A stretch of DNA of 34,730 nt from JBLNBU01 sp050260215. Its GTDB lineage: Bacteria > Pseudomonadota > Alphaproteobacteria > Rhodospirillales > Magnetospirillaceae. The notes beneath the pieces are model-generated. The model did not search any database, was not told the DNA's origin, and saw only the letters and a program-made list of their open reading frames with translations. The translations under genes and the position numbers were made by a program. The stretch is taken from NCBI GenBank assembly GCA_050260215.1, contig JBLNBU010000018.1:1-34730 (forward strand), read 5' to 3'. Positions 7,462-15,711 of the stretch are shown here, piece by piece (position 1 is the first letter of the stretch; each line of letters starts with the position of its first letter).

Positions 7462-8925
7462 ATGGCGCACTTCCTCATCGACAACATTGCGCCGCTGATG
7501 TTCATGGCGCTGATCGTGGTGCTGCTGTTCGGCTATCCAGTCGCCTTCGCCCTGGCCGCCAATGGCATCGCCTTCGGCCTGCTGGGCATCGAGCTGGGGC
7601 TGCTGAACGCCAACCTGTTCCAGGCGCTGCCCGAGCGGGTGTTCGGCATCATGCGCAACGACACCCTGCTGGCGATCCCATTCTTCACCTTCATGGGGCT
7701 GATCCTGGAACGCAGCGGCATGGCCGAGGACCTGCTGGACACCATCGGGCAGTTGTTCGGGCCTGTCCGCGGCGGCCTGGCCTATGCGGTGATCTTCGTC
7801 GGCGCCCTGCTGGCGGCGACCACCGGCGTGGTGGCGGCCTCGGTGATCTCCATGGGCCTGATCTCGCTGCCCATCATGCTGCGCTACGGCTACGACCGCC
7901 GCCTGGCCGCGGGCGTGATCGCCGCATCGGGCACGCTCGCCCAGATCATCCCGCCCTCGCTGGTGCTGATCATCATGGCCGACCAGCTGGGCCGCTCGGT
8001 CGGAGACATGTATGCCGGCGCCTTCGTCCCCGGCTTCATCCTCACCGGCCTTTATGCCGCCTGGGTGATGATGACCACGATCGTCAACCCGTCGGCCGCC
8101 CCCGCCCTGCCGCCCGAGGCGCGTACCCTGAGGGGATTCAACCTGCTCAAGCGCGTGGCGTTCTCGCTGGTGCCGCCGCTGGTGCTGATCTTCCTGGTGC
8201 TGGGAACCATCTTCCTCGGCATCGCCACCCCGACCGAGGGCGGCGCCATGGGCGCCACGGGCGCGCTGATCCTGGCCCTGGCCAAGCGCAAGCTGGACTG
8301 GTCGCTGCTGCGCCAGGCCATGGACACCACCGCCAAGCTGTCGTCCTTCGTGGTGTTCATCCTGGTCGGCTCGACCGTGTTCGGCCTGGTGTTCCGCGGC
8401 GTCAACGGCGACCTGTGGGTCGAACACCTGCTGACCAGCCTGCCCGGCGGCCAGCTGGGCTTCCTGCTGTTCGTCAACGCCCTGGTGTTCGTGCTGGCCT
8501 TCTTCCTCGATTTCTTCGAGCTGTCGTTCATCATCGTGCCGCTCTTGGGCCCGGTGGCCGAAAAGCTGGGCATCGACCTGATCTGGTTCGGCGTACTGCT
8601 GGGCGTCAACATGCAAACCTCGTTCATGCACCCGCCGTTCGGCTTCGCCCTGTTCTACCTGCGGAGCGTGGCGCCCAAGGTGGATTATGTCGACAAACTC
8701 ACCGGCCGGCAGATGGCCAAGGTGACCACCGGCCAGATCTATTGGGGCGCGGTCCCCTTCGTGATCATCCAGGTGATCATGGTCGCCCTGGTGATCGGCT
8801 TCCCCGGCATGGTCCTGGACTTCCTCGGCCGCGACAAGGTGATCGATCCGTCCAAGATCCAGATCGAGGTTCCGCAGAGCGACTACGGCGGCGGCCTCTA
8901 CGGCGGGCCGGAGGAGCAGAAGTAG
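7462..8925 (+). CDS. dctM: TRAP transporter large permease subunit (DctM/TakM type)
   Basis: This is the main membrane subunit of the TRAP transporter, carrying out sodium-coupled uptake of an organic acid. It has 487 residues and about a dozen hydrophobic segments. Family motifs include VVLLFGYPVAFALAANGI near the start, IPFFTFMGLILERSGMAEDLL, GALLAATTGVVAASVISMGL, LAAGVIAASGTLAQIIPPSL and GVLLGVNMQTSFMHPPFGFALFYL. The last describes the keto-acid/mannitol-chloroaromatic TRAP subgroup well. The protein is longer than a standard DctM of about 430 residues, with extra loop sequence and a tail of about 30 residues after the last helix. GGAGGG lies ahead of the ATG. Transcription ends at the strong hairpin at 8967-8999. 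Confidence 0.94.
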   Translation: MAHFLIDNIAPLMFMALIVVLLFGYPVAFALAANGIAFGLLGIELGLLNANLFQALPERVFGIMRNDTLLAIPFFTFMGLILERSGMAEDLLDTIGQLFGPVRGGLAYAVIFVGALLAATTGVVAASVISMGLISLPIMLRYGYDRRLAAGVIAASGTLAQIIPPSLVLIIMADQLGRSVGDMYAGAFVPGFILTGLYAAWVMMTTIVNPSAAPALPPEARTLRGFNLLKRVAFSLVPPLVLIFLVLGTIFLGIATPTEGGAMGATGALILALAKRKLDWSLLRQAMDTTAKLSSFVVFILVGSTVFGLVFRGVNGDLWVEHLLTSLPGGQLGFLLFVNALVFVLAFFLDFFELSFIIVPLLGPVAEKLGIDLIWFGVLLGVNMQTSFMHPPFGFALFYLRSVAPKVDYVDKLTGRQMAKVTTGQIYWGAVPFVIIQVIMVALVIGFPGMVLDFLGRDKVIDPSKIQIEVPQSDYGGGLYGGPEEQK

Positions 8926-8935
8926 GGCAAAGCCC

Positions 8936-8956
8936 CCCTCTCCCGCGGGGAGAGGG
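8936..8956. repeat. Small palindrome CCCTCTCCC/GGGAGAGGG, copy 1
   Basis: A perfect 9-base inverted repeat with loop GCG, 10 bases after the dctM stop and just before the rho-independent terminator. An identical stem with loop GCC is at 23880-23900 and a degenerate relative at 27790-27813. All three sit at gene ends. Confidence 0.8.
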
Positions 8957-8966
8957 AGCCGGAACG

Positions 8967-8999
8967 AAAAAGCCCCGCGGGCGGTGCCCGCGGGGCTTT
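8967..8999. terminator. Bidirectional rho-independent terminator between dctM and takP-like gene
   Basis: The stem GCCCCGCGGGC/GCCCGCGGGGC (11 GC pairs, loop GGT) is flanked by AAAAA on the left and TTT on the right, so it can terminate on both strands. It lies between two convergent genes (stops at 8925 and 9017), exactly where a shared terminator is needed. Confidence 0.88.
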
Positions 9000-9016
9000 C
9001 TGTCGACAGGCTTCCC

Positions 9017-10105
9017 CTACTTCTTGGGAATGCCGTAGAGCATGAAATTGTCGAAGTTGGCCTCGGCCACCTTGAACCAGGAGTGCTGTTCGGCGATGAA
9101 CGCGCTCCAGTGATCGTAGACCTTCTTGAAGGCCGGGTTGGCGGCCGATTCCTCGGCATAGGTCTGCTGGGCGGCGTTGTAGCACGCGACCATGACGTCC
9201 TTGGGGAACGGACGCAGCTGCACGCCGTTGCCCAGCAGGCGCTTCAGCGCCGGCGGGTTCTGCACGTCGTACTTGGTCTGCATGTCGATGTTGGCCGCGG
9301 CGCAGGCCTGCTCCAGGATCGCCTTGTAGTGCTTGGGCAGCGCTTCCCAGGCGGCGATATTGACCAGGAACGACACGTTGGGACCGCCCTCCCACCAGCC
9401 GGGGTAGTAGTAGTACGGCGCCACCTTGAAGAAGCCCAGCTTCTCGTCGTCATAGGGGCCGACCCACTCGGCGGCGTCGATGGTGCCCTTTTCCAGGGCC
9501 GGATAGATGTCGCCGCCGGCGATCTGCTGCGGCACCACGCCCAGCTTGGTCAGCACCTTGCCGGCATAGCCGCCGATGCGGAACTTCAGGCCCTTGAGGT
9601 CCTCGGGCGTCTTGATCTCCTTGCGGAACCAGCCGCCCATCTGGGTGCCGGTGTTGCCGCCGGGGAAGTTGATGATGTTGTAGCCCTTGAAGAAGTCGCG
9701 CATCAGCTGCAGGCCGCCGCCGTGGTACAGCCAGGCGTTCTGCTGCCGCGCATTGGTGCCGAACGGCATCGAGGCGTCGAAGCCGAAGGTGGCGTCCTTG
9801 CCGACATAGTAGTAACTGACGGTGTGGCCGCACTCGACGGTGCCGTCCTTGACGGCGTCCAGCACCGCCAGGCCCGGCACGATCTCCCCGCCGGCGAACA
9901 CGCGGATCTGGAACTTGCCGTCTGTGGCCTCGGCGACGCGCTTGGCCATTTCCTCGCCGCCGCCATAGATGGTGTCCAGGCTCTTGGGGAAGCTGGATGC
10001 CAGGCGCCAGCGCACCTCGGGCATGGTCTGGGCGATGGCGGGAGCGGCAACGGTGCTCGCCGCAGCGCCAACGGCGGCAGTCGTCAGGAATTTACGTCTT
10101 TGCAT
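9017..10105 (-). CDS. TRAP transporter solute-binding protein, TakP-like (alpha-keto acid binding)
   Basis: This 362-residue periplasmic protein captures substrate for a TRAP transporter, very probably the adjacent DctQM. It begins with a twin-arginine signal (RRKFLTTAAVG, then alanine-rich to AIAQ at about residue 26), so it may be exported folded. The sequence follows Rhodobacter TakP, a sodium- and pyruvate-binding protein, closely as I recall it: WRLASSFPKSLDTI, FPGGNTGTQMGGWFRKEI, VVPQQIAGGDIYPALEKGTI and EWVGPYDDEKLGFFKVAPYY. 2-Oxo acids such as pyruvate are therefore the likely substrates, though lactate and related acids occur in the same family. The ATG has GAGGAG upstream. The gene is transcribed toward dctQM, so binding protein and permease have separate promoters. 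Confidence 0.93.
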   Translation of the reverse strand: MQRRKFLTTAAVGAAASTVAAPAIAQTMPEVRWRLASSFPKSLDTIYGGGEEMAKRVAEATDGKFQIRVFAGGEIVPGLAVLDAVKDGTVECGHTVSYYYVGKDATFGFDASMPFGTNARQQNAWLYHGGGLQLMRDFFKGYNIINFPGGNTGTQMGGWFRKEIKTPEDLKGLKFRIGGYAGKVLTKLGVVPQQIAGGDIYPALEKGTIDAAEWVGPYDDEKLGFFKVAPYYYYPGWWEGGPNVSFLVNIAAWEALPKHYKAILEQACAAANIDMQTKYDVQNPPALKRLLGNGVQLRPFPKDVMVACYNAAQQTYAEESAANPAFKKVYDHWSAFIAEQHSWFKVAEANFDNFMLYGIPKK

Positions 10106-10156
10106 TGGGCGTCTCCTCGTTGGGTGCCTTGTATCGGCCGGAGAATCAGTAAATTG

Positions 10157-10184
10157 ATCCTACACCAACGAAACGATGCGGCAA
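10157..10184 (-). promoter_or_regulatory. Candidate promoter of the TakP-like gene
   Basis: On the minus strand TTGCCG (10184-10179) and TAGGAT (10162-10157) are separated by 16 bases, about 50 bases upstream of the ATG, in a short A/T-richer patch between this gene and slt. The match is moderate and was found by eye. Confidence 0.35.
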
Positions 10185-10217
10185 TACGCATCAACGCGGT
10201 CGGGTGATCCCCCTGCC

Positions 10218-12191
10218 CTATTGTGCGCTGCGCCGGGCCCAGCGCTTCAGGTCCGCTTCCAGGGTCGGCCCGCCGGCCTTGCCCAGCCGACGGCGATAGA
10301 CGGCGACGCTTTCCATGACCCGCTGGACGTAGTTGCGGGTCTCGGTGAACGGGATCATTTCGATCCAGTCGATGACGTCGACCTGGGGATCGCGGGGATC
10401 GCCGTATTCCTTGATCCAGCGCCGGGCGCGCGACGGCCCGGCGTTATAGGCGGCCAGCGCCAGGATGTACGACCCCTCAAAGTCCGACAGCAGGTCGCCC
10501 AGATAGGCCGAGCCGATGCGGACGTTGAAGTTGGGGTCGTCCAGCTTGCGCGGGTGGAAGGCCACCTTGATGGCCTTGGCCACCTTCTCGGCGGTGGACG
10601 GCAGCAGCTGCATCAGCCCACGGGCGCCGGCCGAGGACACCACGTCCTGCATGAACCCGCTTTCCTGGCGGATCAGGGCCAGCACCAGCGCCTTCTCGGG
10701 CGTGTCCTCGGCGGCGACGTGGGGGACCGGCCAGCCGGCCTCGACCAGGGTGACACCGTCACGGTCCGAGCGGCGCGCCACGGTGACGGCCAGGTCGTTG
10801 CGCCCGCCCTCGGCGGCCAGCTGGGCGACCAGCACCCGCTCGCCCGGGGTTGTCGCGACGTCGTTGAGGCGGATGAAGAAGGCGCGCAGCTGTTCGGTCT
10901 CGCGCATTTCCATCAGCAGCCGGGTGGCCTTGGTCACCTCGCGGCCCTCGAAGCGGCGGATGTCCTCGGGCGTCGGCTTGGGGTCGCCGGGCAACGGCCA
11001 ATGGTGGTTGTCCAGTCGTGCGGCGGCGAGCTGGCCGTAATAGGCGGTCACGTAGCGGGCGGAGGTGGTGTACCACTCGCGGGCCTGGCGGTCGTCGCGG
11101 GCGGCCTCGCTGGCGCGGCCGGCCCAATAGGCGGCGCGCGCCCGGGTGATCGGATGGGTCGAGGTGTCGTAGAGGCGCTGGAAGTGGGCCAGCGCCGTCT
11201 CGCGGTCGTCGAGGAACCTGAGCGCGATCCACCCGGCCAGGAACTCGGCGTCGGCCAGCTGGCTGCCGCCGGCCAGCCCGTGGTCCGAGGCCACCCGGTA
11301 GGCCTGCGACACCAGCCCCTTCTGCAGGGCGCGCCGCGCCAGGATCGAGCGCTCCTGCCACCACAGTTCGGGGCGGACCTGGTTGCGGGCGGGATGGGAC
11401 AGCAGGTCGATGGCGTCCTCGTCCATGTCCTTCTGGCGGCGCCAGCGCACCCGGTCGTAGATCAGGCCGGGATCGTCGCGCAAGGTGGCGGGCACCGCGG
11501 CGATCAGCCCCTCGACGCCGGCCTTGCCGTCCTGCAGCGCCAGCCGCGCCTGGGCCAGGGCCCGGTGGCCGGCATCGACCTTCAGCAGCATGCGCTGGGC
11601 CGGGCCGTCCTGCTTGTCCCACAACAGGCGGTCCAGGCGGCGCCAGTGGTCCTCGGCGCGGACGTGCTCGCCGAACAGGGTCAGGAACTGGCGTTCCTGC
11701 AGCACGCCGAAGCCGCCGTCGACCCAGGTGTTGCGGATGACCTTGACCGCCTTGTCGGACTTGCCCGAGGCCAACAGCGCGCGTGCCCACGCCATGCCGC
11801 CGTCGACGGTGGCGGGGGGATGGGCCTCGAACCAGGCCAGCACGTCGGCGGTGGGCGTGGCGGCGGTGATGGACTCTTCTGCCCGCTTCTGCAGGGTGGT
11901 CATCAGCGGCCAGTCGGGCTCGGCCTCCATGAAGGCGGTTATGTCGGCGAAGCTGGCGCCCGAACGGGGCGAGGTGAACTCCATCCACTTGACCAGCTTG
12001 GCCAGCAGCTTGTTGTGGGACTGCCTGGCCAGGCGCTCGGCGTCGGTGAAATGCTCGCGCTTGGCCTGGGCCAGCGCCTCGTGCACCAGCTTGGCGTCGG
12101 TCTCGGCGGCCGCGACGGGAGACAGGGCGACGGGGGACAGACCGGCGGCAAGGCCGGCGGCGACCAACATGACTGCGCTCAAGACCTTCAC
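10218..12191 (-). CDS. slt: Soluble lytic murein transglycosylase (Slt70-like)
   Basis: This 657-residue periplasmic enzyme cleaves the MurNAc-GlcNAc bond of peptidoglycan to give 1,6-anhydro-muropeptides. It has an N-terminal signal peptide (MKVLSAVMLVAAGLAAGLSP through AAAE, cleavage near residue 29), a long alpha-superhelical U-domain of TPR-like repeats (about 35-480) and a C-terminal family 1 transglycosylase domain (about 495-640). The catalytic glutamate is E510 in ALIRQESGF; GARGLMQLLPSTA and LALAAYNAGPSRARRW are further family motifs. Length and layout match Slt70. Anhydro-muropeptides it releases are the substrates of the recycling enzyme NagZ encoded at the right end of the window. 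The gene diverges from dapA over 218 bases. Confidence 0.94.
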   Translation of the reverse strand: MKVLSAVMLVAAGLAAGLSPVALSPVAAAETDAKLVHEALAQAKREHFTDAERLARQSHNKLLAKLVKWMEFTSPRSGASFADITAFMEAEPDWPLMTTLQKRAEESITAATPTADVLAWFEAHPPATVDGGMAWARALLASGKSDKAVKVIRNTWVDGGFGVLQERQFLTLFGEHVRAEDHWRRLDRLLWDKQDGPAQRMLLKVDAGHRALAQARLALQDGKAGVEGLIAAVPATLRDDPGLIYDRVRWRRQKDMDEDAIDLLSHPARNQVRPELWWQERSILARRALQKGLVSQAYRVASDHGLAGGSQLADAEFLAGWIALRFLDDRETALAHFQRLYDTSTHPITRARAAYWAGRASEAARDDRQAREWYTTSARYVTAYYGQLAAARLDNHHWPLPGDPKPTPEDIRRFEGREVTKATRLLMEMRETEQLRAFFIRLNDVATTPGERVLVAQLAAEGGRNDLAVTVARRSDRDGVTLVEAGWPVPHVAAEDTPEKALVLALIRQESGFMQDVVSSAGARGLMQLLPSTAEKVAKAIKVAFHPRKLDDPNFNVRIGSAYLGDLLSDFEGSYILALAAYNAGPSRARRWIKEYGDPRDPQVDVIDWIEMIPFTETRNYVQRVMESVAVYRRRLGKAGGPTLEADLKRWARRSAQ

Positions 12192-12409
12192 GGAAACTCA
12201 ACCCCTCGACCAAGCCCCCGCCCGCAAATGGGGGAGTGCCGCGCATTCTAGTGAAGCGCTGGAATCGGTTGCAAGCCGCACGGCTAGGGCTGGCGCGCGA
12301 TTACGGGGTAGCCCCTCCCGCCGGCGCGGCTGCCGAGGCGCTTGCGGGCGCCTGTACGAGCGGCTAATGTCCCCAGTCCAAACGAATCACCCATTCCAGG
12401 GAAGCCGCC

Positions 12410-13282
12410 ATGTTCAAGGGATCGATCACCGCCCTCATCACCCCCTTCCGCAACGGGAAGGTCGACGAGAAGGCGTTCCAGGACTTCGTCGCCTGGCAGA
12501 TCGCCGAGGGCACCCATGCGGTCGTTCCTTGCGGCACCACCGGCGAGTCCCCGACCCTGTCGCACGAGGAAGACCGCCGCGTCGTCCAGCTGTGCGTCGA
12601 GGTGGCCAAGGGCAAGGTGCCGGTGATCGCCGGCACCGGCTCGAACTCGACCGAAGAGGCCATCGGGCTCACCCGCCACGCCAAGGAAGCGGGCGCCGAT
12701 GCCGCGCTGGTGGTGGCGCCCTACTACAACAAGCCGACGCAGGAAGGGCTGTTCCGCCATTACGAGGCCATCGCCAAGGCGGTCGACATCCCGATCATCG
12801 TCTACAACATCCCCGGCCGCAGCATCGTCAACATCACGGTCGAGACGTTCCAGCGCCTGGCGAAGCTGCCCAACATCGTCGGCGTCAAGGACGCCACCGC
12901 CGACCTGGCCCGCCCGCTGCAGATGCGCGTGGCGCTGGGGCCGAAGTTCTGCCAGCTGTCGGGCGAGGACGCCACGGCGACCGCCTTCCTGGCCCAGGGC
13001 GGCATCGGCTGCATCTCGGTGACCTCGAACGTGGCGCCGAAGCTGTGCTCGCAGATGCACGAGGCCTGGCAGAAGGGCGACCTCGAGACCTGCTTCGCCA
13101 TCCGCGACCGCCTGATGCCGGTGCACGACGCCATGTTCTGCGAGACCAGCCCCGGCCCGGTGAAATACGCCGCCAGCCTGCTCGGCAAGTGCACCCCTGA
13201 GGTGCGCCAGCCGCTGTGGGAGATCGCGGACGCCTCGAAGAAGAAGGTCGAGGCGGCCATGAAGGGCGCCGGCCTGATCTAA
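12410..13282 (+). CDS. dapA: 4-hydroxy-tetrahydrodipicolinate synthase
   Basis: DapA condenses pyruvate with aspartate semialdehyde, the first committed step to diaminopimelate and lysine, in the cytoplasm. The 290-residue TIM barrel has all active-site residues: T43 and T44 in CGTTGESPTL, Y132 in YNIPGRS with R137, and the Schiff-base lysine K160 in VGVKDATADL. Start ATG at 12410 follows GGGAAG with good spacing. smpB begins 5 bases after the stop, so the two form an operon. The supply of DAP links it to the wall-related genes around it. Confidence 0.97.
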   Translation: MFKGSITALITPFRNGKVDEKAFQDFVAWQIAEGTHAVVPCGTTGESPTLSHEEDRRVVQLCVEVAKGKVPVIAGTGSNSTEEAIGLTRHAKEAGADAALVVAPYYNKPTQEGLFRHYEAIAKAVDIPIIVYNIPGRSIVNITVETFQRLAKLPNIVGVKDATADLARPLQMRVALGPKFCQLSGEDATATAFLAQGGIGCISVTSNVAPKLCSQMHEAWQKGDLETCFAIRDRLMPVHDAMFCETSPGPVKYAASLLGKCTPEVRQPLWEIADASKKKVEAAMKGAGLI

Positions 13283-13287
13283 GCCAG

Positions 13288-13752
13288 ATGGCGCCCAACC
13301 CGCCCCACATCGCCGCCCAGAACCGCCGCGCCCGTCACGAGTACCACATCGTCGAGACGGTCGAGGCGGGCATCATGCTGGTCGGCACCGAGGTCAAATC
13401 GCTGCGCGCCGGCAAGGGCAACATCAACGAGGCCTATGCCGGGCCGATGCAGGACGAACTTTATCTGTTCAACGCCTACATCCCCGAATACCAGTCGAAG
13501 ATGCCCTTCCCCCACGAGACGCGGCGGCCGCGCAAGCTGCTGCTGCATCGCCGGCAAATGGTCAAGATGATGGGGTCGGTGACCAAGGAAGGGATGACCC
13601 TGGTGCCGCTCGACATCCACTTCACCGACCGCGGCATCGCCAAGGTGCTGCTGGGCCTGGCCAAGGGCAAGAAGCTGCACGACAAGCGCGAGGCCGCCAA
13701 GCAACGCGACTGGAACCGGGAAAAGGCCCGCGTCCTGCGCGACAAGGGCTGA
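13288..13752 (+). CDS. smpB: SsrA-binding protein SmpB
   Basis: SmpB binds tmRNA and brings it to stalled ribosomes for trans-translation. The 154-residue length is normal. Motifs are NRRARHEYHIVETVEAGIML, GTEVKSLRAGKGNINEAY, the LFNAYIPEY segment, the RRPRKLLLHRRQ tmRNA-contacting stretch and the basic C-terminal tail KLHDKREAAKQRDWNREKAR, which enters the mRNA channel. I chose the ATG at 13288 after the dapA stop; the frame extends upstream into dapA but that part is a shadow. tmRNA itself is not in the window. Confidence 0.96.
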   Translation: MAPNPPHIAAQNRRARHEYHIVETVEAGIMLVGTEVKSLRAGKGNINEAYAGPMQDELYLFNAYIPEYQSKMPFPHETRRPRKLLLHRRQMVKMMGSVTKEGMTLVPLDIHFTDRGIAKVLLGLAKGKKLHDKREAAKQRDWNREKARVLRDKG

Positions 13753-13758
13753 ATTCGG

Positions 13759-14877
13759 CTACGCCACCGCCTTCAGCAGCATGTCGCGGAACAGGCGCAC
13801 CAGGCGCTGGTCCAGCTGTTCGCGGATGGTCTCCTGCATCACTTCCAGGGCCTGGAACGGCGACATGGAGGCGCGGTACGAGCGCCGCTCGGTCAACGCG
13901 GCGAAGACGTCGACGATCGCGGCCATGCGGGCCAGGTCGTCCAGCTCGTCACCCTTCAGCCCGCGCGGATAGCCGCTGCCGTCGATGCGCTCGTGGTGCT
14001 GGGCGGCGATGGCGACGACGCCGCGCGGCACGTCGGAGCGGCGCTCCAGATAGGTGACGGTGGCGTCGACGTGGCGGTGGGCCTTGATGGTCTCCTCCGG
14101 GCTCAGCGGCCCGACCTTGCGCGCCACCTCCGCCGGCATGGTCATCTTGCCGAAGTCGTGCACCAGGCCGCCGGTGGCCAGGGTCATCACCTCGTCGTCG
14201 CTGGCGCCGATGGTGTGGCCGAACAGGGCCAGCAGCGTCGACACCCGCACCGAGTGGACGTACCACAGGTCGTTGTGGCTGCGCAGGCCCTCGAACAGGT
14301 CCTTGGGGCCCGAGGCGCGCACCACCTCGATCACCGGGGCGCAGGCGGCGGTGACGTCGCCGTAGCTGAGCTGCGAATCCGCCTCGACCAGCCCGGCGAA
14401 CGACCGGAACGAGGTCAGGGTCTGGCGCAGGGCGTTGCGCGGCTTTTCCGGCAAGGTGTCCCAGGCGGCCTCGACCGACTTGTCGATCAGCATGATGATG
14501 GTGTCGGCCAGCCGCGCCGTCGACAGGCGGCAGTCGACCACGGCGTCGGGGGACGTGTCGCCGCCGCCCGGGGCGACGCCGAAATAGCACTGCACCACCG
14601 GGCTGCGGCTGAACCCGGGCTCGCCGCGCAGGCGGCGGATCGGCTGCTGGCGGCCGGGCACGCTCAGCCCTTCGCCCAGCAGGACCGCGGCCGGTGCACC
14701 GCGGGTACGGGCGACGGCGGCGTCGATGTCGGGATATTCGGTGACGCGGAACATGGGCGATACGGCACGCACCAAGGTATCGCGCCGGCGCGGATCGGGG
14801 TCGACGACCACGACCGGTCGGCCTGGCGCGGAATAGGCGTCGAGGCGGGCAGCCTCGGCGGCGTTGGCGGTGCTCAT
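13759..14877 (-). CDS. HD-GYP domain protein with degenerate N-terminal receiver-like domain
   Basis: HD-GYP proteins hydrolyse the second messenger cyclic di-GMP and so influence motility and biofilm behaviour. In the 372-residue product the C-terminal half (about 200-360) carries H208, HD at 240-241 (GLVHDFGKM), HHE at 294-296, the GYP signature at 302-304 (RIDGSGYPRGLKGDEL) and D323, so the metal site looks complete. Residues 20-130 resemble a response-regulator receiver (PVVVVDPDPRRRDTLV), but the position expected to hold the phospho-acceptor reads AAVLLGEG, without an aspartate. I chose the ATG at 14877, preceded by AAGGGGA; an upstream in-frame ATG at 14991 lacks this. The stop is 6 bases from the smpB stop (convergent). 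Activity on c-di-GMP is inferred from the family. Confidence 0.88.
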   Translation of the reverse strand: MSTANAAEAARLDAYSAPGRPVVVVDPDPRRRDTLVRAVSPMFRVTEYPDIDAAVARTRGAPAAVLLGEGLSVPGRQQPIRRLRGEPGFSRSPVVQCYFGVAPGGGDTSPDAVVDCRLSTARLADTIIMLIDKSVEAAWDTLPEKPRNALRQTLTSFRSFAGLVEADSQLSYGDVTAACAPVIEVVRASGPKDLFEGLRSHNDLWYVHSVRVSTLLALFGHTIGASDDEVMTLATGGLVHDFGKMTMPAEVARKVGPLSPEETIKAHRHVDATVTYLERRSDVPRGVVAIAAQHHERIDGSGYPRGLKGDELDDLARMAAIVDVFAALTERRSYRASMSPFQALEVMQETIREQLDQRLVRLFRDMLLKAVA

Positions 14878-15041
14878 CGCAGATGTCCCCTTCGTCGAGG
14901 GCCGGCATATTAGCACCCGGCCCGACGCTCGTATACCGGGTGAACCGCTGAGCGGCCTTGACCGATTCGAATGGCGGACCTCCCTTGCCATGGGCCCGGC
15001 CCTTCCGATCTATTGGGATGGTACGCCCAAGGGAGAACGAC

Positions 15042-15707
15042 ATGGCCGACGACGACCGATCCATCGGCGGACGCATCCGCGACAAGCTGGTCGCGACCAA
15101 GGAGGCGTGGGCCCGCGAAGGCCGCCGTCCGCAAGGCCGAGAGCCAGGTTCCGGCCGGCCGGTGCCCCCGGGCCAGCGGCTGGTCGGCGACTTCCCCGTG
15201 CTCGACCTCGGCATCCAGCCCAACCTATCGACGACGGACTGGTCGATGTCGGTCGGCGGGTTGGTCGAAGCCCCGCTGAACTGGGACTGGGCCGCCTTCA
15301 CGGCGCAACCGCAGGTCGAAATTACCGCGGATATCCACTGTGTGACATCGTGGTCCCGGCACGACGACGCCTGGACCGGCGTGTCGGCCCGCCATCTGCT
15401 CGCCTTGGTCCGCCCCCGCCCCGAGGCCCGCTTCCTGTTGTTCCGCAGCTGGGATGGCTATACCACCAATGTTCCGCTGTCGCGCTTCGACGCCGACGAC
15501 GCCCTGCTGGCCCATTCCTGGCAGGGCCAGCCGCTATCGCGCGAGCACGGCGGCCCGGTCCGCGTGGTGATTCCCAGCCTGTATTTCTGGAAAAGCGCCA
15601 AGTGGCTGCGCCACATCACGGTTTCCGACCGCGACACCCCGGGCTATTGGGAACTGCGCGGCTACCACGACGAAGGCGACCCGTGGAAGGAAGAGCGTTA
15701 CCGCTGA
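15042..15707 (+). CDS. Sulfite-oxidase-like molybdopterin-dependent oxidoreductase
   Basis: This 221-residue protein belongs to the oxidoreductase molybdopterin-binding family (sulfite oxidase fold, related to MsrP/YedY) in its short form. The molybdenum-ligating cysteine is C100 in ITADIHCVTSWSRHDDAW. Other family parts are WSMSVGGLVEAPLNWDW (about 67-83), GVSARHLL, SWDGYTTNVPL, PVRVVIPSLYFWKSAKWLRHI (about 172-192) and the end GYWELRGYHDEGDPWKEERY. No signal peptide or membrane helix is visible, so it is probably cytoplasmic, unlike MsrP. AAGGGAGA precedes the ATG at 15042. No heme or membrane partner is adjacent. The substrate is unknown; the name follows the fold. Confidence 0.88.
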   Translation: MADDDRSIGGRIRDKLVATKEAWAREGRRPQGREPGSGRPVPPGQRLVGDFPVLDLGIQPNLSTTDWSMSVGGLVEAPLNWDWAAFTAQPQVEITADIHCVTSWSRHDDAWTGVSARHLLALVRPRPEARFLLFRSWDGYTTNVPLSRFDADDALLAHSWQGQPLSREHGGPVRVVIPSLYFWKSAKWLRHITVSDRDTPGYWELRGYHDEGDPWKEERYR

Positions 15708-15711
15708 ACGC

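Noticed and set aside
12201..12240. CCCCC...GGGGG hairpin upstream of slt, near the third palindrome pattern
   Set aside because: Only five pairs with a ten-base loop, in a C-rich region; too weak to count as a fourth copy or an operator.
10176..12251. A 691-codon open frame on the plus strand opposite slt
   Set aside because: It mirrors the slt gene in a GC-rich region. Its translation is low-complexity Gly/Gln/His/Ala sequence without family motifs, while slt on the minus strand has clear motifs.
14950..15025. GATTCGAATGG (14964-14974) in the HD-GYP/oxidoreductase gap, resembling a tRNA T-loop
   Set aside because: No acceptor, D or anticodon stems can be formed around it, so it is not a tRNA and probably a chance match.
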